Program-made: the position numbers and the translations under genes | Assembly: GCA_964036665.1 (NCBI GenBank) | Contig: OZ038529.1 | Coordinates: forward strand, 25,797,575-25,861,574 | DNA: 64,000 bases | Origin: Gordius sp. MW1 | Lineage: Eukaryota; Nematomorpha; Gordioida; Gordea; Gordiidae | Direction of reading: 5' to 3' | Shown: positions 1 through 9,636 of the stretch, piece after piece | Position numbering within the stretch: the stretch's first letter is position 1 | Layout of the letters: every line of letters starts with the position of its first letter | Notes under the pieces: generated by a model | What the model was told of the DNA's origin: nothing | Database searches by the model: none | Seen by the model: the letters and a program-made list of their open reading frames with translations, nothing else

Positions 1-720
1 ATAACAAGAAAACGATGTTGCCTGGCGATTTCTTCTACCGGTATTACTTTGCAATCCTTGATACTCCATAAGTCCTTTCGCCGTATAGGCAAATAGTCAA
101 TTTGACTAAAATGCTTCCCACTTCTATAGGTCACAATATGATCTTCGCGCTTTTGAAAATAGGTGTTAACGATCGCCATGTCATATGCCTGGGATACTTG
201 GAGAAGTTTTTCCCCTTCTTTGTTCTTCAGACCATGCCCATAGCCTCCATGATTGCGTTCATACCCGAGGCGGTATTTTCCTACGTGAGCGTTGAAATTG
301 CTTCCAATAATTAGCCTTTCTTCCGGTCGGATTCCTTGTATTTCCTTTTCCAATAAATCGAAGAATATGTCTTTATCTGATTCCATACACCCAATTTGGG
401 GAGCATACGCGCACATAACGGTTAGGAGGCCCCCTTGATCTGAAATCTTTACCCACATTAGCCTGTCGGAACAACGGTTGACTTCCACCACCTTGTCCTT
501 AAACGATTCGCTTAGAACGATACCGACCCCGTTTCTACGATTTGGTGACCCACTGTAGAAAAGCTTGTATCCTTCTCCTAACTCCCGGGCTTTGGTTCCG
601 TTCCATTCTATCTCTTGTAGCAGGCGATGTGTACCTTTCTTCTTTTTAGCATTTGTGCGACCTCGATGCTCTTCCCTGTCAACGTTCCCACGCACGTTAT
701 TCGGATTCTTTCAACAACTA
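1..720 (-). pseudogene. LINE apurinic-type endonuclease fragment (runs off left edge)
   Basis: Reading leftward on the minus strand, 1-623 is open to the window edge. It reads as an endonuclease/exonuclease/phosphatase-fold domain of a non-LTR retrotransposon: LLQEIEWNGTKA (Q-E metal-binding motif), then NGVGIVL, then AYAPQ, then a NFNAHVG segment and FSQIDYL near the left. Such domains nick target DNA to prime reverse transcription. About 100 bp upstream (624-720) continues the protein in another frame (VEVAQ-like, then RRKVHIAC), so there is a frameshift at about 623. The usual G-D-F-N catalytic motif reads G-S-N-F-N here, so the aspartate is replaced. The 29.3-30.7 kb LINE fragment has the matching type of reverse transcriptase, but the two are separate insertions. 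Confidence 0.85.
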
Positions 721-839
721 ATTTCCTTAACCGCCTTTGTTGTGAGTTGGGCAGTAACCCTAGTGTATTTTTCACATTGCACGGGCGGGGTATGCAGTGC
801 GCATCGTTTCCCTAGCCTTTTCTTGTAAAATCTTGTTTG

Positions 840-1670
840 AAACTATCATAATTTTGGAGTTGGTTTTTATAGCCGGTTTCCGACCTGACGCCAACCCTCC
901 ACTTTTTGCACACGGACTTGGGACCATCGTAGACTGACCAATAAAAAAATGACCATTGGCCAAATTGTGATTCGAAATTTTTTTTTCGTTTTTGAATTGG
1001 TATATTAGGTCAACATTGATAATGACCCTATGCCCTCCCCTAGAAAGGCCTATGCCTCTACTGATATGGGTCCCTGTGCCCCTACAAAGGCTTATGCCTC
1101 TACTGATGTGGGTTCGAATTCCAGCGAGGGAATTCTCAATTGCTGGTTCGAATCCCGGAGAGGGCAAATTTTTTTTTAAATTAATATATTGTTCTTGTTA
1201 ATACCATTGATAATATGACTTTTTGACCGTGTCCTGGCCACTGACCAATGAAAAAAAATGACCATTGGCTAAAGTATAAATGGAAATTTTTTTTCCATTT
1301 TTTTTCGTCTCTTATGTATTTGTATCCTTTTTGACCGTGTCCTGGCTGCTGACCAATGAAAAAAATGACCATTGGCCAAAGTATATCAAATTTTTTTCTA
1401 TAATTTAAATATAGACTATTTGGCAGTCTGCTGGCTGCTGACCAATAGGAAAAATGACCACTGGCCAAAGTCGGATTAAAATCGATTTTTTTTCTAGATT
1501 ATAATTAGAGGCTAGTTATTTGGCTGTCTGCTGACTATTAGAAAAAATGATCACTGGCTAAAGTTTCTAGATTATATTTATAGGCTATTTAGCCGTCTGA
1601 CCAATAGAAAAAATGGCCAATGGCCAAGGCCTGATTGGATAATTTTTTTGTTTTTTGAATATCTTGTTTA
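840..1670. repeat. Dispersed hairpin repeat cluster A, SINE-like
   Basis: Six copies of a short unit built around TGACCAAT, then an A-run, then ATGACCATTGGCCAAAG occur near 938, 1239, 1353, 1438, 1528 and 1600. Each unit is a hairpin because TGRCCAATG pairs with CATTGGCCA. Between the first copies lies 'cctatgcctctactgat' duplicated, followed by GGTTCGAATTCC and GGTTCGAATCCC (1121-1160), which match the RNA polymerase III B box of tRNAs. A tRNA-derived SINE origin is an inference; no convincing A box was found. Confidence 0.6.
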
Positions 1671-1888
1671 TACTATTAATTTATGGGCTCGCTTTACGCT
1701 GTCCGTCCGTCCAACATGTATCTTAATTGCTGGTTCGAATATTAACCCATTAAAACCTGAAAATAAAACCCCTCGATGAAAAAACTTTAAATTTTAGATT
1801 TTTCATTAATTTTATAGCAAAATAACATCTGCAATTTTTTTTTCGAAAAAACAATTCTAACTATAGTTAGAGAGCGTCGTATATATCA

Positions 1889-2671
1889 CTAGTTAAGCCC
1901 GGCAAACGTTGTTTTGCCATATACATTCGGGTTGAAAATTTCAAAATGCTTTCATGTCGGGTTGGGTTCAATTTAAAGTGTCGAATCAAAGGTTATGAAA
2001 CTTACATTACAAAATACACGGGACATATCTATTTTAAATTTATAAATAAATATTAGACTTATACATTTTATATATTGAAATGGGGCACGAATTTTATAAC
2101 GTCATGGATTTTATGAACCCATTATTTTTAGTATATATATAATAAGACAAACCAAATGCAAATTCTGTTTTAGTCATCAAATCCGACTAAAATTAAATGT
2201 TTTTGAAAAAATTGCTGATTAATGCTGTTAATTATTATACAATAATAGCATTATATTATTTTTCTAGTCAGCTGATTTATTTGAAATACAATTTTCTTTA
2301 ATATAATAAAATAATTAATTCAAGGATGAATGGATAATTATTAAAAATATGTTTCTATGATCGACCACGTGATAATAATGGCAAAAATAGCATAATTTAA
2401 ATTTTATTTATTTAATTTAAATAGTTTGTTAAACCCCAATAATTTTGACCGTACACTGTAACATTTTTATTATACTTTTAAATATTTAATTCGAGAAAAC
2501 TTCAGCCTTGTATGTATGACGTCATTATTGTATATGATGCTATAAATGAAACTGGCCGGGAAATGTCCAATAAAACGAAAAAGTATTTTAGGAATCTGAA
2601 AAAGCTATTTTACCCCTGGCCGCCCTGGGCATCTACGGCTAAAGTTTCGCGCGAATCGGGCCTGTAAGCCC

Positions 2672-2702
<31 letters not shown>

Positions 2703-3192
2703 CATACATACATACATACATACATACATACATACATACATACATACATACATACATACATACATACATACATACATACATACATACATACATACATACA
2801 TACATACATACATACATACATACATACATACATACATACATACATACATACATACATACATACATACATACATACATACATACATACATACATACATACA
2901 TACATACATACATACATACATACATACATACATACATACATACATACATACATACATACATACATACATACATACATACATACATACATACATACATACA
3001 TACATACATACATACATACATACATACATACATACATACATACATACATACATACATACATACATACATACATACATACATACATACATACATACATACA
3101 TACATACATACATACATACATACATACATACATACATACATACATACATACATACATACATACATACATACATACATACATACATACATACA
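1889..3192 (-). mobile_element. Non-autonomous Helitron H1
   Basis: The minus-strand 3' end has the Helitron signature: the hairpin GGCAAA...TTTGCC, about 10 nt of spacer, then CTAG followed by T in the flank (terminus at 1889). The 5' part (about 2590-2672) carries the family module with CCCGATTCGCGCGAAAC and GGGCGGCCAGGGGTAAAA, also present in the copies at 14.6-15.7 kb and 42.7 kb. Positions 2130-2660 are an inverted match to 15620-16104 in Helitron H3. No coding capacity is seen. The extreme 5' end (TCTATATATATA in other copies) is missing, so the right boundary is approximate. Confidence 0.75.
2673..3192. repeat. (CATA)n microsatellite, about 130 units
   Basis: Uninterrupted TACA/CATA tetramers for 520 bp with no visible variant unit. 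On the minus strand it reads TATG repeats and sits where other copies of this Helitron family have only 2-5 TATG units after the 5' terminus, so it is an expansion of an element-internal seed. The long minus-strand reading frames across it (Met-Tyr-Val-Cys repeats) are by-products of the repeat. Confidence 0.97.
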
Positions 3193-3832
3193 ATTTAATT
3201 TTGCTATAATCCGAAGATGTCCTTGAATAGGACGAAATATTATTATAATAATTATAATTATTTTTTAACTCCCTCTAATATTCCTGTTGACAATAAATCT
3301 CTTAAAATTATTCTAATACCTTCTTGTAATAATTTAAAATATTAAAATGAATGAAATCTAAATCAATTTTTTTTTTCTCTAGGATCAACACCCCCACCCC
3401 CACCAGTCGCCCTATATTCATAATTTTAAAAACAAAATCTTTTATAATCATTTTCCTAATTTGATGGCATATTTATTCGATAGACTTCATGGAGTTGATC
3501 AAAAAGATCAACAACACTCTTCCCATTCCTTTGCTAGATCTTATTCCTTCTAATCGATTTTTCCAAAGCAACTCAGAGAGTAAAAGGATTAATAAAGAAA
3601 TTGTATCCATGAAACGTGAATCGCGTATATGGACAGAAAAAAATGGCGGGGTTGAAGTTGTAGCGCGTATTAAGACGGAGCCTAACTGTGAGGGAGGGGA
3701 AGCTGTTACTAAATTTCAACTCGTACGTAACTTGTTAATACGCATCTTAACTTAACCTATATTTTAATCTAACCCATTTATCAATTTTTTAATTTAGTCA
3801 AGTTTTATTTTAGGATTTGCAATGTATCTGAC
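3193..3832. other. Unassigned AT-rich stretch with one small unrecognised ORF
   Basis: The only open frame of note is 3489-3755 (+), 88 codons, starting MELIKKINNTLPIPLLDL. It is hydrophilic in the middle, with no recognisable domain, signal peptide or membrane segment. A C-rich run at 3388-3405 precedes it. I see no splice or promoter evidence and do not call it a gene. Confidence 0.4.
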
Positions 3833-4345
3833 TTGCTGGTTCGATACCCTGAGAGGACAATTTTTTTTTAAATTAAATTAATATATTGTTCTTGTTAATA
3901 CCATTAATAATATGACTTTTTGACTGTGTCCTGGCTACTGACCAATGAAAAAATGACCATTGGCCAAAATGTGAATCGAAATTTTTTCTTTTCGTTTTTT
4001 AATTGGTTTATTAGGTTAACATTGATAGATATCCTATGGCCCCCCCCCCATACAAGGGCCTATGCCTCTACTGATATGGGTCCCTGTGCCCTTACAAAGG
4101 CTTATGCCTCTACTGATGTGGGTTCGAATCCCGGCGAGGGCAATTTTTTTTTTTTTTTATTATTTAATTAATATATTGTTCTTGTTAATACCATTGATAA
4201 TATGACTTTTTGGCCGTCCGCTGGCTACTGACCAATGAAAAAATGACCATTGGCCAAAGTGAGATTAAAAACAATTTTTTTCTTGATTATAATTATAGGC
4301 TAGTTATTTGGCTGTCTGCTAACCATTAAAAAAAATCACCACTGG
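3833..4345. repeat. Dispersed hairpin repeat cluster B, SINE-like
   Basis: This is a second copy of the block at 840-1560, same order: B-box-like GGTTCGA, an AT-rich spacer, hairpin unit near 3937, the 'cctatgcctctactgat' duplicated pair, a perfect GGTTCGAATCCC at about 4121, then hairpin units near 4227 and 4318. Conservation of the whole order shows that the unit of dispersal is at least about 350 bp, not the hairpin alone. Confidence 0.6.
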
Positions 4346-5939
4346 CCAAAGTGATGGAAAATTTGTATATATAATTAACTAATCATTTTGCATTTAATAC
4401 CCACCTATAGGCATTCACGCCCCTTCCCACCTTTCTCGCCCATAAATTGCATAGCAAATATGCTACTTTTATACGGAGTATAGATGAGTTTCGTTCCCCC
4501 TTCCCTTCCACTCTTTCCCCTTCCCCTTTCCACGAGGGCCAAAGGCCCGAGTTATATTTGTAACAGTCGGACTAATTGACTTAAAGAGGCCCGTTTAGGT
4601 CGTTAATTTTTGCAGGCTCATGTGTAAGTCGAGGGTAACGTAAGAGAAATCTAAAATATGGGAACATAATATAAAAGGATACGAGTGTAAGTAAATTATA
4701 AATATACAAAGGATTACCTGATTATTGAGTCTTATAAATGGCTATAAAGCCATTTACCTCTCCCCACTCGTGTAAAAATTTAAGTCCGGCCCGCGAAGAA
4801 TGCGCGCTACTCCACTGAATATGATTTAGTTAGATTTTTATAGAAATACAATGGGTACACACTCTAAACTTGGTGCTAAATGGCAAACTCTTAAGCTTAT
4901 TTTCAATATGTAGCAAAGTCCGCCTTCTATTGTTACAAGTGGTCAAAAATACAATCCTTAAACCCCTTGTTTATTTTTTATTTTGCTCGATTTTAGGTGC
5001 TAAACAAGACAAACATTTTTGAATTTACGAAGTTCAAATTTATATTTAAAATCTTATTTTTATTTGTTATCTGTCTCCCAAAAATGGTGCAATGCTTTAA
5101 CCTTATCGTATCCCATAACATGCCTAAAAATCTGTTTAAAGCGATAGCTATATCTAGATCAATCAGACAACTCTAAAATGGTCCAAATAAACATATTTCA
5201 AGGTTTGAGGGTTTTGGGGTTATTTTGTAGTTAAATAACAATTTTGATAAATGAATCCATGGCCTTTATTATTGACACCATACATACTTTAAAACAATTA
5301 AAAAAGAGCCAATTTTTTATATTCTGATGTGGTGTGCGGCCACTAAAGCCGGTTATCTGGTTACTTACCTTGCCCAACGCCCGCGTTCTCGCTCGTAAAG
5401 CAATATTAGATAGCTCTCATATTTAGTTTACTTAAAAGATTCCCTTAGTGCCACTTATAATTCACATTTTGATCATATCTTTACAAGCCCGAAATTAATA
5501 AATTGTTGTTCAGAAGTGAATATTAAAGCTAATGGTACAGTGCGCTTAAATATTCCACATGCCCCTTAATCGATATAACATCTATGAAAAATCAATATGA
5601 TTTACTTCGAAAAATAATATTAACATAATGGCAGTACGTCAATAAAATGAATTTATAGACGACGTAGATCTCTATAATTAAATTTTTGATTTTAAAAGAA
5701 TATTTTTCGGGGTAGAAAATGATACTTCCCATAAGTTGGATTAAATGTCGCTTATAAAATCCCTTCCAGCTCTATTGTCCTGTGAAGAAAATCATTAAAC
5801 TCTGTAGTTTTTAAAAACAAGTTTTTCAAAATTATTTTCTAGAATACGGTCGACTCACTAAATAAACTTCTAATCCTACATTTACCATTGTACCTGTGAA
5901 GTTAATATCTTTAATTATATTTTGTCCTGAATTGCTTAC
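4346..5939. other. AT-rich non-coding stretch
   Basis: No supported gene. A C/T-rich low-complexity patch at 4415-4530 resembles degraded transposon sequence. The stretch lies 3' of the last recognised exon of the cysteine-rich gene and may hold intron or further exons that I could not identify. Confidence 0.4.
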
Positions 5940-6056
5940 TTTTTAGACACTTAACACTATCATCCACATACCCATAGGGACAAACGCATTTTTGATCCGA
6001 GCAGACGTTAGTTTGGCAGTGGGTATTTTCTTGGCAATTTTCATTTAGCTTTTTTT
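5940..6056 (-). CDS. Exon of EB/EGF-like cysteine-rich gene (exon 5 of 5 seen)
   Basis: Minus-strand exon of 117 bp bounded by TTAG at the acceptor and GTAAGC at the donor, phase 1 at both ends. It encodes a cysteine-rich module beginning KKLNENCQENTHCQT and ending CVCPYGYVDDSVKCLK. Six cysteines are spaced C-x5-C-x4-C-x4-C-x-C-x10-C, the pattern of EB/EGF-like modules in secreted or membrane-bound animal proteins. The 112-bp intron separating it from the exon at 6169-6279 also has proper ends. No ATG start or stop is visible, so it is an internal exon. Target of the encoded protein is unknown. Confidence 0.75.
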
Positions 6057-6168
6057 CTAATAATTAGTCATCAATATTTTGTATATAATAATCTGAAACA
6101 GTATCAATTTTTTAAATAGCGTTTAAACAATTTGTTAGCTAATAGGTTCTAGGAATGTTATTTATTAC

Positions 6169-6279
6169 TTTTTTTGCACCAATAACCATCTTGGTAATCT
6201 AACGCCCAATTACATTGGCATATTCTGTTTACACACCATGAGTCTCCTGCGCAACCGTCGTCCACTTCACACTCCTGAC
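6169..6279 (-). CDS. Exon of EB/EGF-like cysteine-rich gene (exon 4 of 5 seen)
   Basis: Minus-strand exon of 111 bp, acceptor CCTTAG, donor GTAATA, phase 1 at both ends. It encodes QECEVDDGCAGDSWCVNRIC, then QCNWALDYQDGYWCKK. Cysteine spacing is C-x5-C-x5-C-x4-C-x-C-x11-C, closely parallel to the neighbouring exon. Symmetrical 1-1 exons of this kind can be duplicated or skipped without breaking the frame. Upstream (rightward) lies a 6.5-kb intron containing two hAT elements. Confidence 0.77.
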
Positions 6280-6689
6280 CTAAGGTATTCCCTTAATAAT
6301 GCAAAATATGCACTTATGAAAGATTCAGCATAAATGTTCCCAGGCGCGTAGCCAGGATTTTCTCTGCGGGGGGGGGGGGAAAAATTTCCAAAATTTAAAA
6401 TTTTTTTATAACATTTTTATTTCAACATCAAAATTATAAAATCTGGTATAAAACATAAAGAAAGTCATTATAAATAATTTTATATTTTCTTTTTTCCAGC
6501 GTCATATGGTGATGGCAATTTTAGAGCTCTTTTGAGGTACCGTGCTGCTACTTAAGTCCTCACTTTCAAAATGAGGTTATATCAATTTGTAATAATGACC
6601 TAATTGGTGTGCTCGATATATTGACTCTTCTACATTAACAATAAAAGACGGCTAGGCGACTTAATTATAAAGAGCATAAAAGATCTCAA

Positions 6690-7330
6690 TTTAAATATAA
6701 ATTTGTTAAGAGGCCAGGGATATGATGGAGCCAGAAATATGAGTTGAAATGTTGTCAGAAATGGAAGATAAACCAAATAAGGAGAAATTGAAGCAAGCTG
6801 GTATGATTACGATGTTGCAACAGAAGCTGCAACTTTAAAAGGATACCGGTCAAAGGAGCTCATCAGAGCTCATCAGGAAAGGAGCACACTTTGTAATTAG
6901 AGCCCTAAACCCTAACCCTAACCCATATATTTACTTGTTATGATTTTACTAGGACATGTTAATATAAAATATTTTGTGCCAAGACAATATGTTAAATTCA
7001 TCCTGAGCAATCATGACGAGTTTGGATGCTATTTCTGTGATCCTTTGACGGGTATCCCTTTAAAGCACCTCTAGATCTTCAGCAAGTTAGACAGTTAGCA
7101 GAAACTTTAGTATTAGTAGTCGAACCTACGGCTAAGTTGTATGATTTTGAACTTAAGAAAGTTTTGGCAAATTTTTAAATAATATTACCTCTGAATCTTT
7201 GACTGTTTTGCCAGAAACGCGAATGAAAATAAATTATAGAAGGATTTCGTCCAACTCTTGTTACCTATTAGCATACTATGTCAAAAAATAGATTAAATGG
7301 ATTGGCCCTTTTATAGCATTTTCTTTTAAC
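6690..7330 (+). pseudogene. hAT transposase fragment, plus-strand arm
   Basis: Short frames carry the hAT signature GQGYDGARNMS (near 6720; the family motif is G-Q-G-Y-D-G-A), then a decayed stretch. Positions 7105-7320 are an inverted match to 7425-7990 (shared PETRMK-type and MSKNRLNGLAL-type segments). Many stops; not functional. The fragment contains a 22-bp telomere-like tract CCCTAAACCCTAACCCTAAC at 6903. Confidence 0.7.
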
Positions 7331-7354
7331 ATTAAAATTAAATAAAGAAAGACA

Positions 7355-7990
7355 TTATAAAATAATTTTATATTTTATTTTTCCCAGCGAAAATATCTCA
7401 AGAACTTCATCTGGAGTGGGAGCTAATTCCCGATGAATCGCTAAAAGGGCCAATCCATTTAATCTATTTTTCGACATAGTATTTCTTATATACGTTTTAA
7501 GCCTCCTCAACGTCGAGAAACTTCTTTCATTGGTGCATGTAGTGATAGGAAGACAAGCTAATAGGTAAAGAAGAGTTGTGATCTTGGGTAAAGATTCCAA
7601 TATTTTATAACCTGATAGGGCGTCCAAAGGATTCTTTGGACGAAATTCTTCTGACGTCTGAGACAACGCCATATACCATATATCAAATTCAGATTTAAGG
7701 TCTTCGTTTGTCCCCTTAAGATCTTTGGAATAAAAGTCCCATAGAAAGTCTATTTTCATCCGCGTTTCTGGCGAAACAATCAAAGAATTTGAAGGAAATA
7801 ATATTTGGAAATTTGCCAAAACTTGTTTCTTGTCCACGAACCGTTCATTGAGTTGTAGAATGAACATATCGAGCAAAGGTATAAAAATAGTGATTCTGTA
7901 ATAATCCTCAATGGATTCAGTTAAAATATTACTTCGACAAGTTTGCTTCTTTGCATATCAAGGTTTCTTAAGGTCAAAATCATACAACTT
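7355..7990 (-). pseudogene. hAT transposase C-terminal region (dimerisation domain)
   Basis: The minus-strand frame 7355-7876 (173 codons) ends with the hAT C-terminal dimerisation motif: LLACLPITTCTNERSFSTLR, then RNTMSKNRLNGLALLAIHR. This arrangement is typical of P52rIPK/THAP-like hAT proteins. Upstream sequence to about 7990 continues the protein in other frames. The N-terminal zinc finger and catalytic D residues are missing, so the element is not autonomous. Confidence 0.85.
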
Positions 7991-8446
7991 AGCCTTAGCT
8001 TCGGCTACTAAAAAAAATTCCCGAAATTTTTTGATAAATTTAGGCTATCCTCTATAAAATACATGAATAATTTAATATTATAACAAATTACTAGATGTGC
8101 ATGAATAATTTAATATTATAACAAATCACTAGATGTGGAAGGGCAAGGGTCGGATGATTTGATGGGGAAAAAATCGTAAATAAGATTTCTTTTCATAACG
8201 CAAAAGGATAACGACAATAATGGTTAATAGTCTTTTTGTCGAAATTTGATTCAAAAATAAAAAAAGTATATATCGGTATATATTTAATAAATTGCATTGC
8301 ATGGCAATTAATAAGTGTCTTACTTGGTCAGTTACGTTGCACAACTGTAAAATATAAACTTTTGATCTAAAATATTTTTTTCATAAAAATTCTGTGGGGG
8401 GGAATTTCCCGTTTTCTACCCCCTTATTTACGCCACTGAATGTTCC

Positions 8447-9462
8447 TAAAATTTGAAAACCAAAACTGTTAAGTAGTACGCTACTCAATTTTATATAACA
8501 CTAGATTTAATTATAGCGCTATAATTTTAAACTTGCGGTTTAAACACTGGGCTACTTTTTCAGATGCGTCAACAGCTGTACAAATTATACGCTCAACTTT
8601 TTACGCGAGCTTTATATATAATACAAATTCATATAATGTTATAAACAGAACTCTTAACAAATTGATATTACCTAAAATTTGCGCAATTTAATACTATTTA
8701 GATAACATTAAAAATATCAAAAATTAATAAAATATATAACATTTTATTAGAAGACGATTAAACTTAACTATTAGTTTTGCAATTACTTTATGGCATGATT
8801 TATTTAGCATGCAAGTAAATCATCTGTTAATATAGTCGTAACTAAATTAAATACTATGGTACATGAGATCCCTATCAAAAATAACTAAAATTTGTATAAT
8901 GACTTTGAACTATTAATTAATCTTGGTTTAACAATTTATTTTCTATTAAAATATTTTTTATAAGAATTTAGATTATATTAAAGGTTGGTATATGCAACAG
9001 TGAATGAAACTTGTTTGGGAACAATGATTTGGAGTGAGGGGTTTTGACAAATAAAATGGGCAATTCATCAGGTATTAGGAAAACTTGAATATAAGTTAAA
9101 TTAAAGTTGCTGCAGCTATGATACGATAGATCAAACTGATTAAATATTTAACAAACACTTCTTGTTTAATTGGATCTTTGAAATCCATTGTTCCGATAGA
9201 CAGTGTGTGTGTACTTTAATCCGGCGCGGAGCTTTTAAAAGAATGATTTACAAAAATTTGAGCTTAAATCGTTCAACATTAGAAACTTAGAGCTGAAAAT
9301 TGTATTTTAGAGAACGGCTGAAGTATCTACTTATTTTTCTCAAAACAAAACGCATGCTTTTTAATTAGCTTTTAATGAATATGATGTTAATAGTATACCA
9401 TAGTGGATATTACATATCTGGCTTAGCAAACCAATTTTTATAAATATTATTATCCGACTGTG
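8447..9462. other. Intronic AT-rich stretch
   Basis: No gene, terminal repeat or strong splice-flanked open frame was recognised. It lies inside the 6.5-kb intron between the exons at 6169-6279 and 12801-12935. Confidence 0.4.
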
Positions 9463-9636
9463 CATAGGCCTTGTAGCATTGGAATTAGAGGGGGGCAATA
9501 ATGATTTGGGGTGGGGCAAAATAATTATGTTTTGAAAATTTAGCCATAATTTTCATAAATTTCAACAATTTTTTGGATTTAAAGGGGGCAGCCGCCCCTC
9601 CCTGCCCCCCCCCCCCCTCCCTTGGCTACGCCCATG
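9463..9636. mobile_element. Short G/C-run MITE
   Basis: The left end CATAGGCCTTGTAGCATTGG and the right end TTGGCTACGCCCATG are degenerate inverted repeats. The interior (GGGGGGCAATAATGATTTGG and long C runs) is an inverted copy of 31623-31786. No clear target duplication remains. Confidence 0.6.

Larger units (their letters stand above)
6341..8438. mobile_element. hAT transposon (hAT-1), internally inverted
   Basis: The element starts CAGGCGCGTAGCCAGG and ends with the inverted counterpart TACGCCACTG. It is flanked by an exact 8-bp target-site duplication AATGTTCC at 6333-6340 and 8439-8446, the hallmark of hAT insertion. Inside are two pieces of transposase in opposite orientation (about 6690-7330 plus, 7355-7990 minus) that overlap in sequence, so the core is a rearranged inverted duplication. 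It lies in an intron of the cysteine-rich gene. Confidence 0.93.

Noticed and set aside
1021-1170. Functional tRNA gene from the perfect B box
   Set aside because: No A box at the right distance and no cloverleaf; fits only a tRNA-derived repeat.
2605-3193. Three long minus-strand frames of Met-Tyr-Val-Cys repeats
   Set aside because: Produced by the CATA microsatellite, whose 4-bp period lacks stops in these frames.
3489-3755. 88-codon plus-strand ORF as a gene
   Set aside because: No domain, promoter or splice evidence; a chance frame is equally likely.
5360-5405. Strong minus-strand donor-like GTAAGTAA after a GC-rich open piece
   Set aside because: The upstream sequence has no cysteine module or recognisable domain and no clear acceptor.
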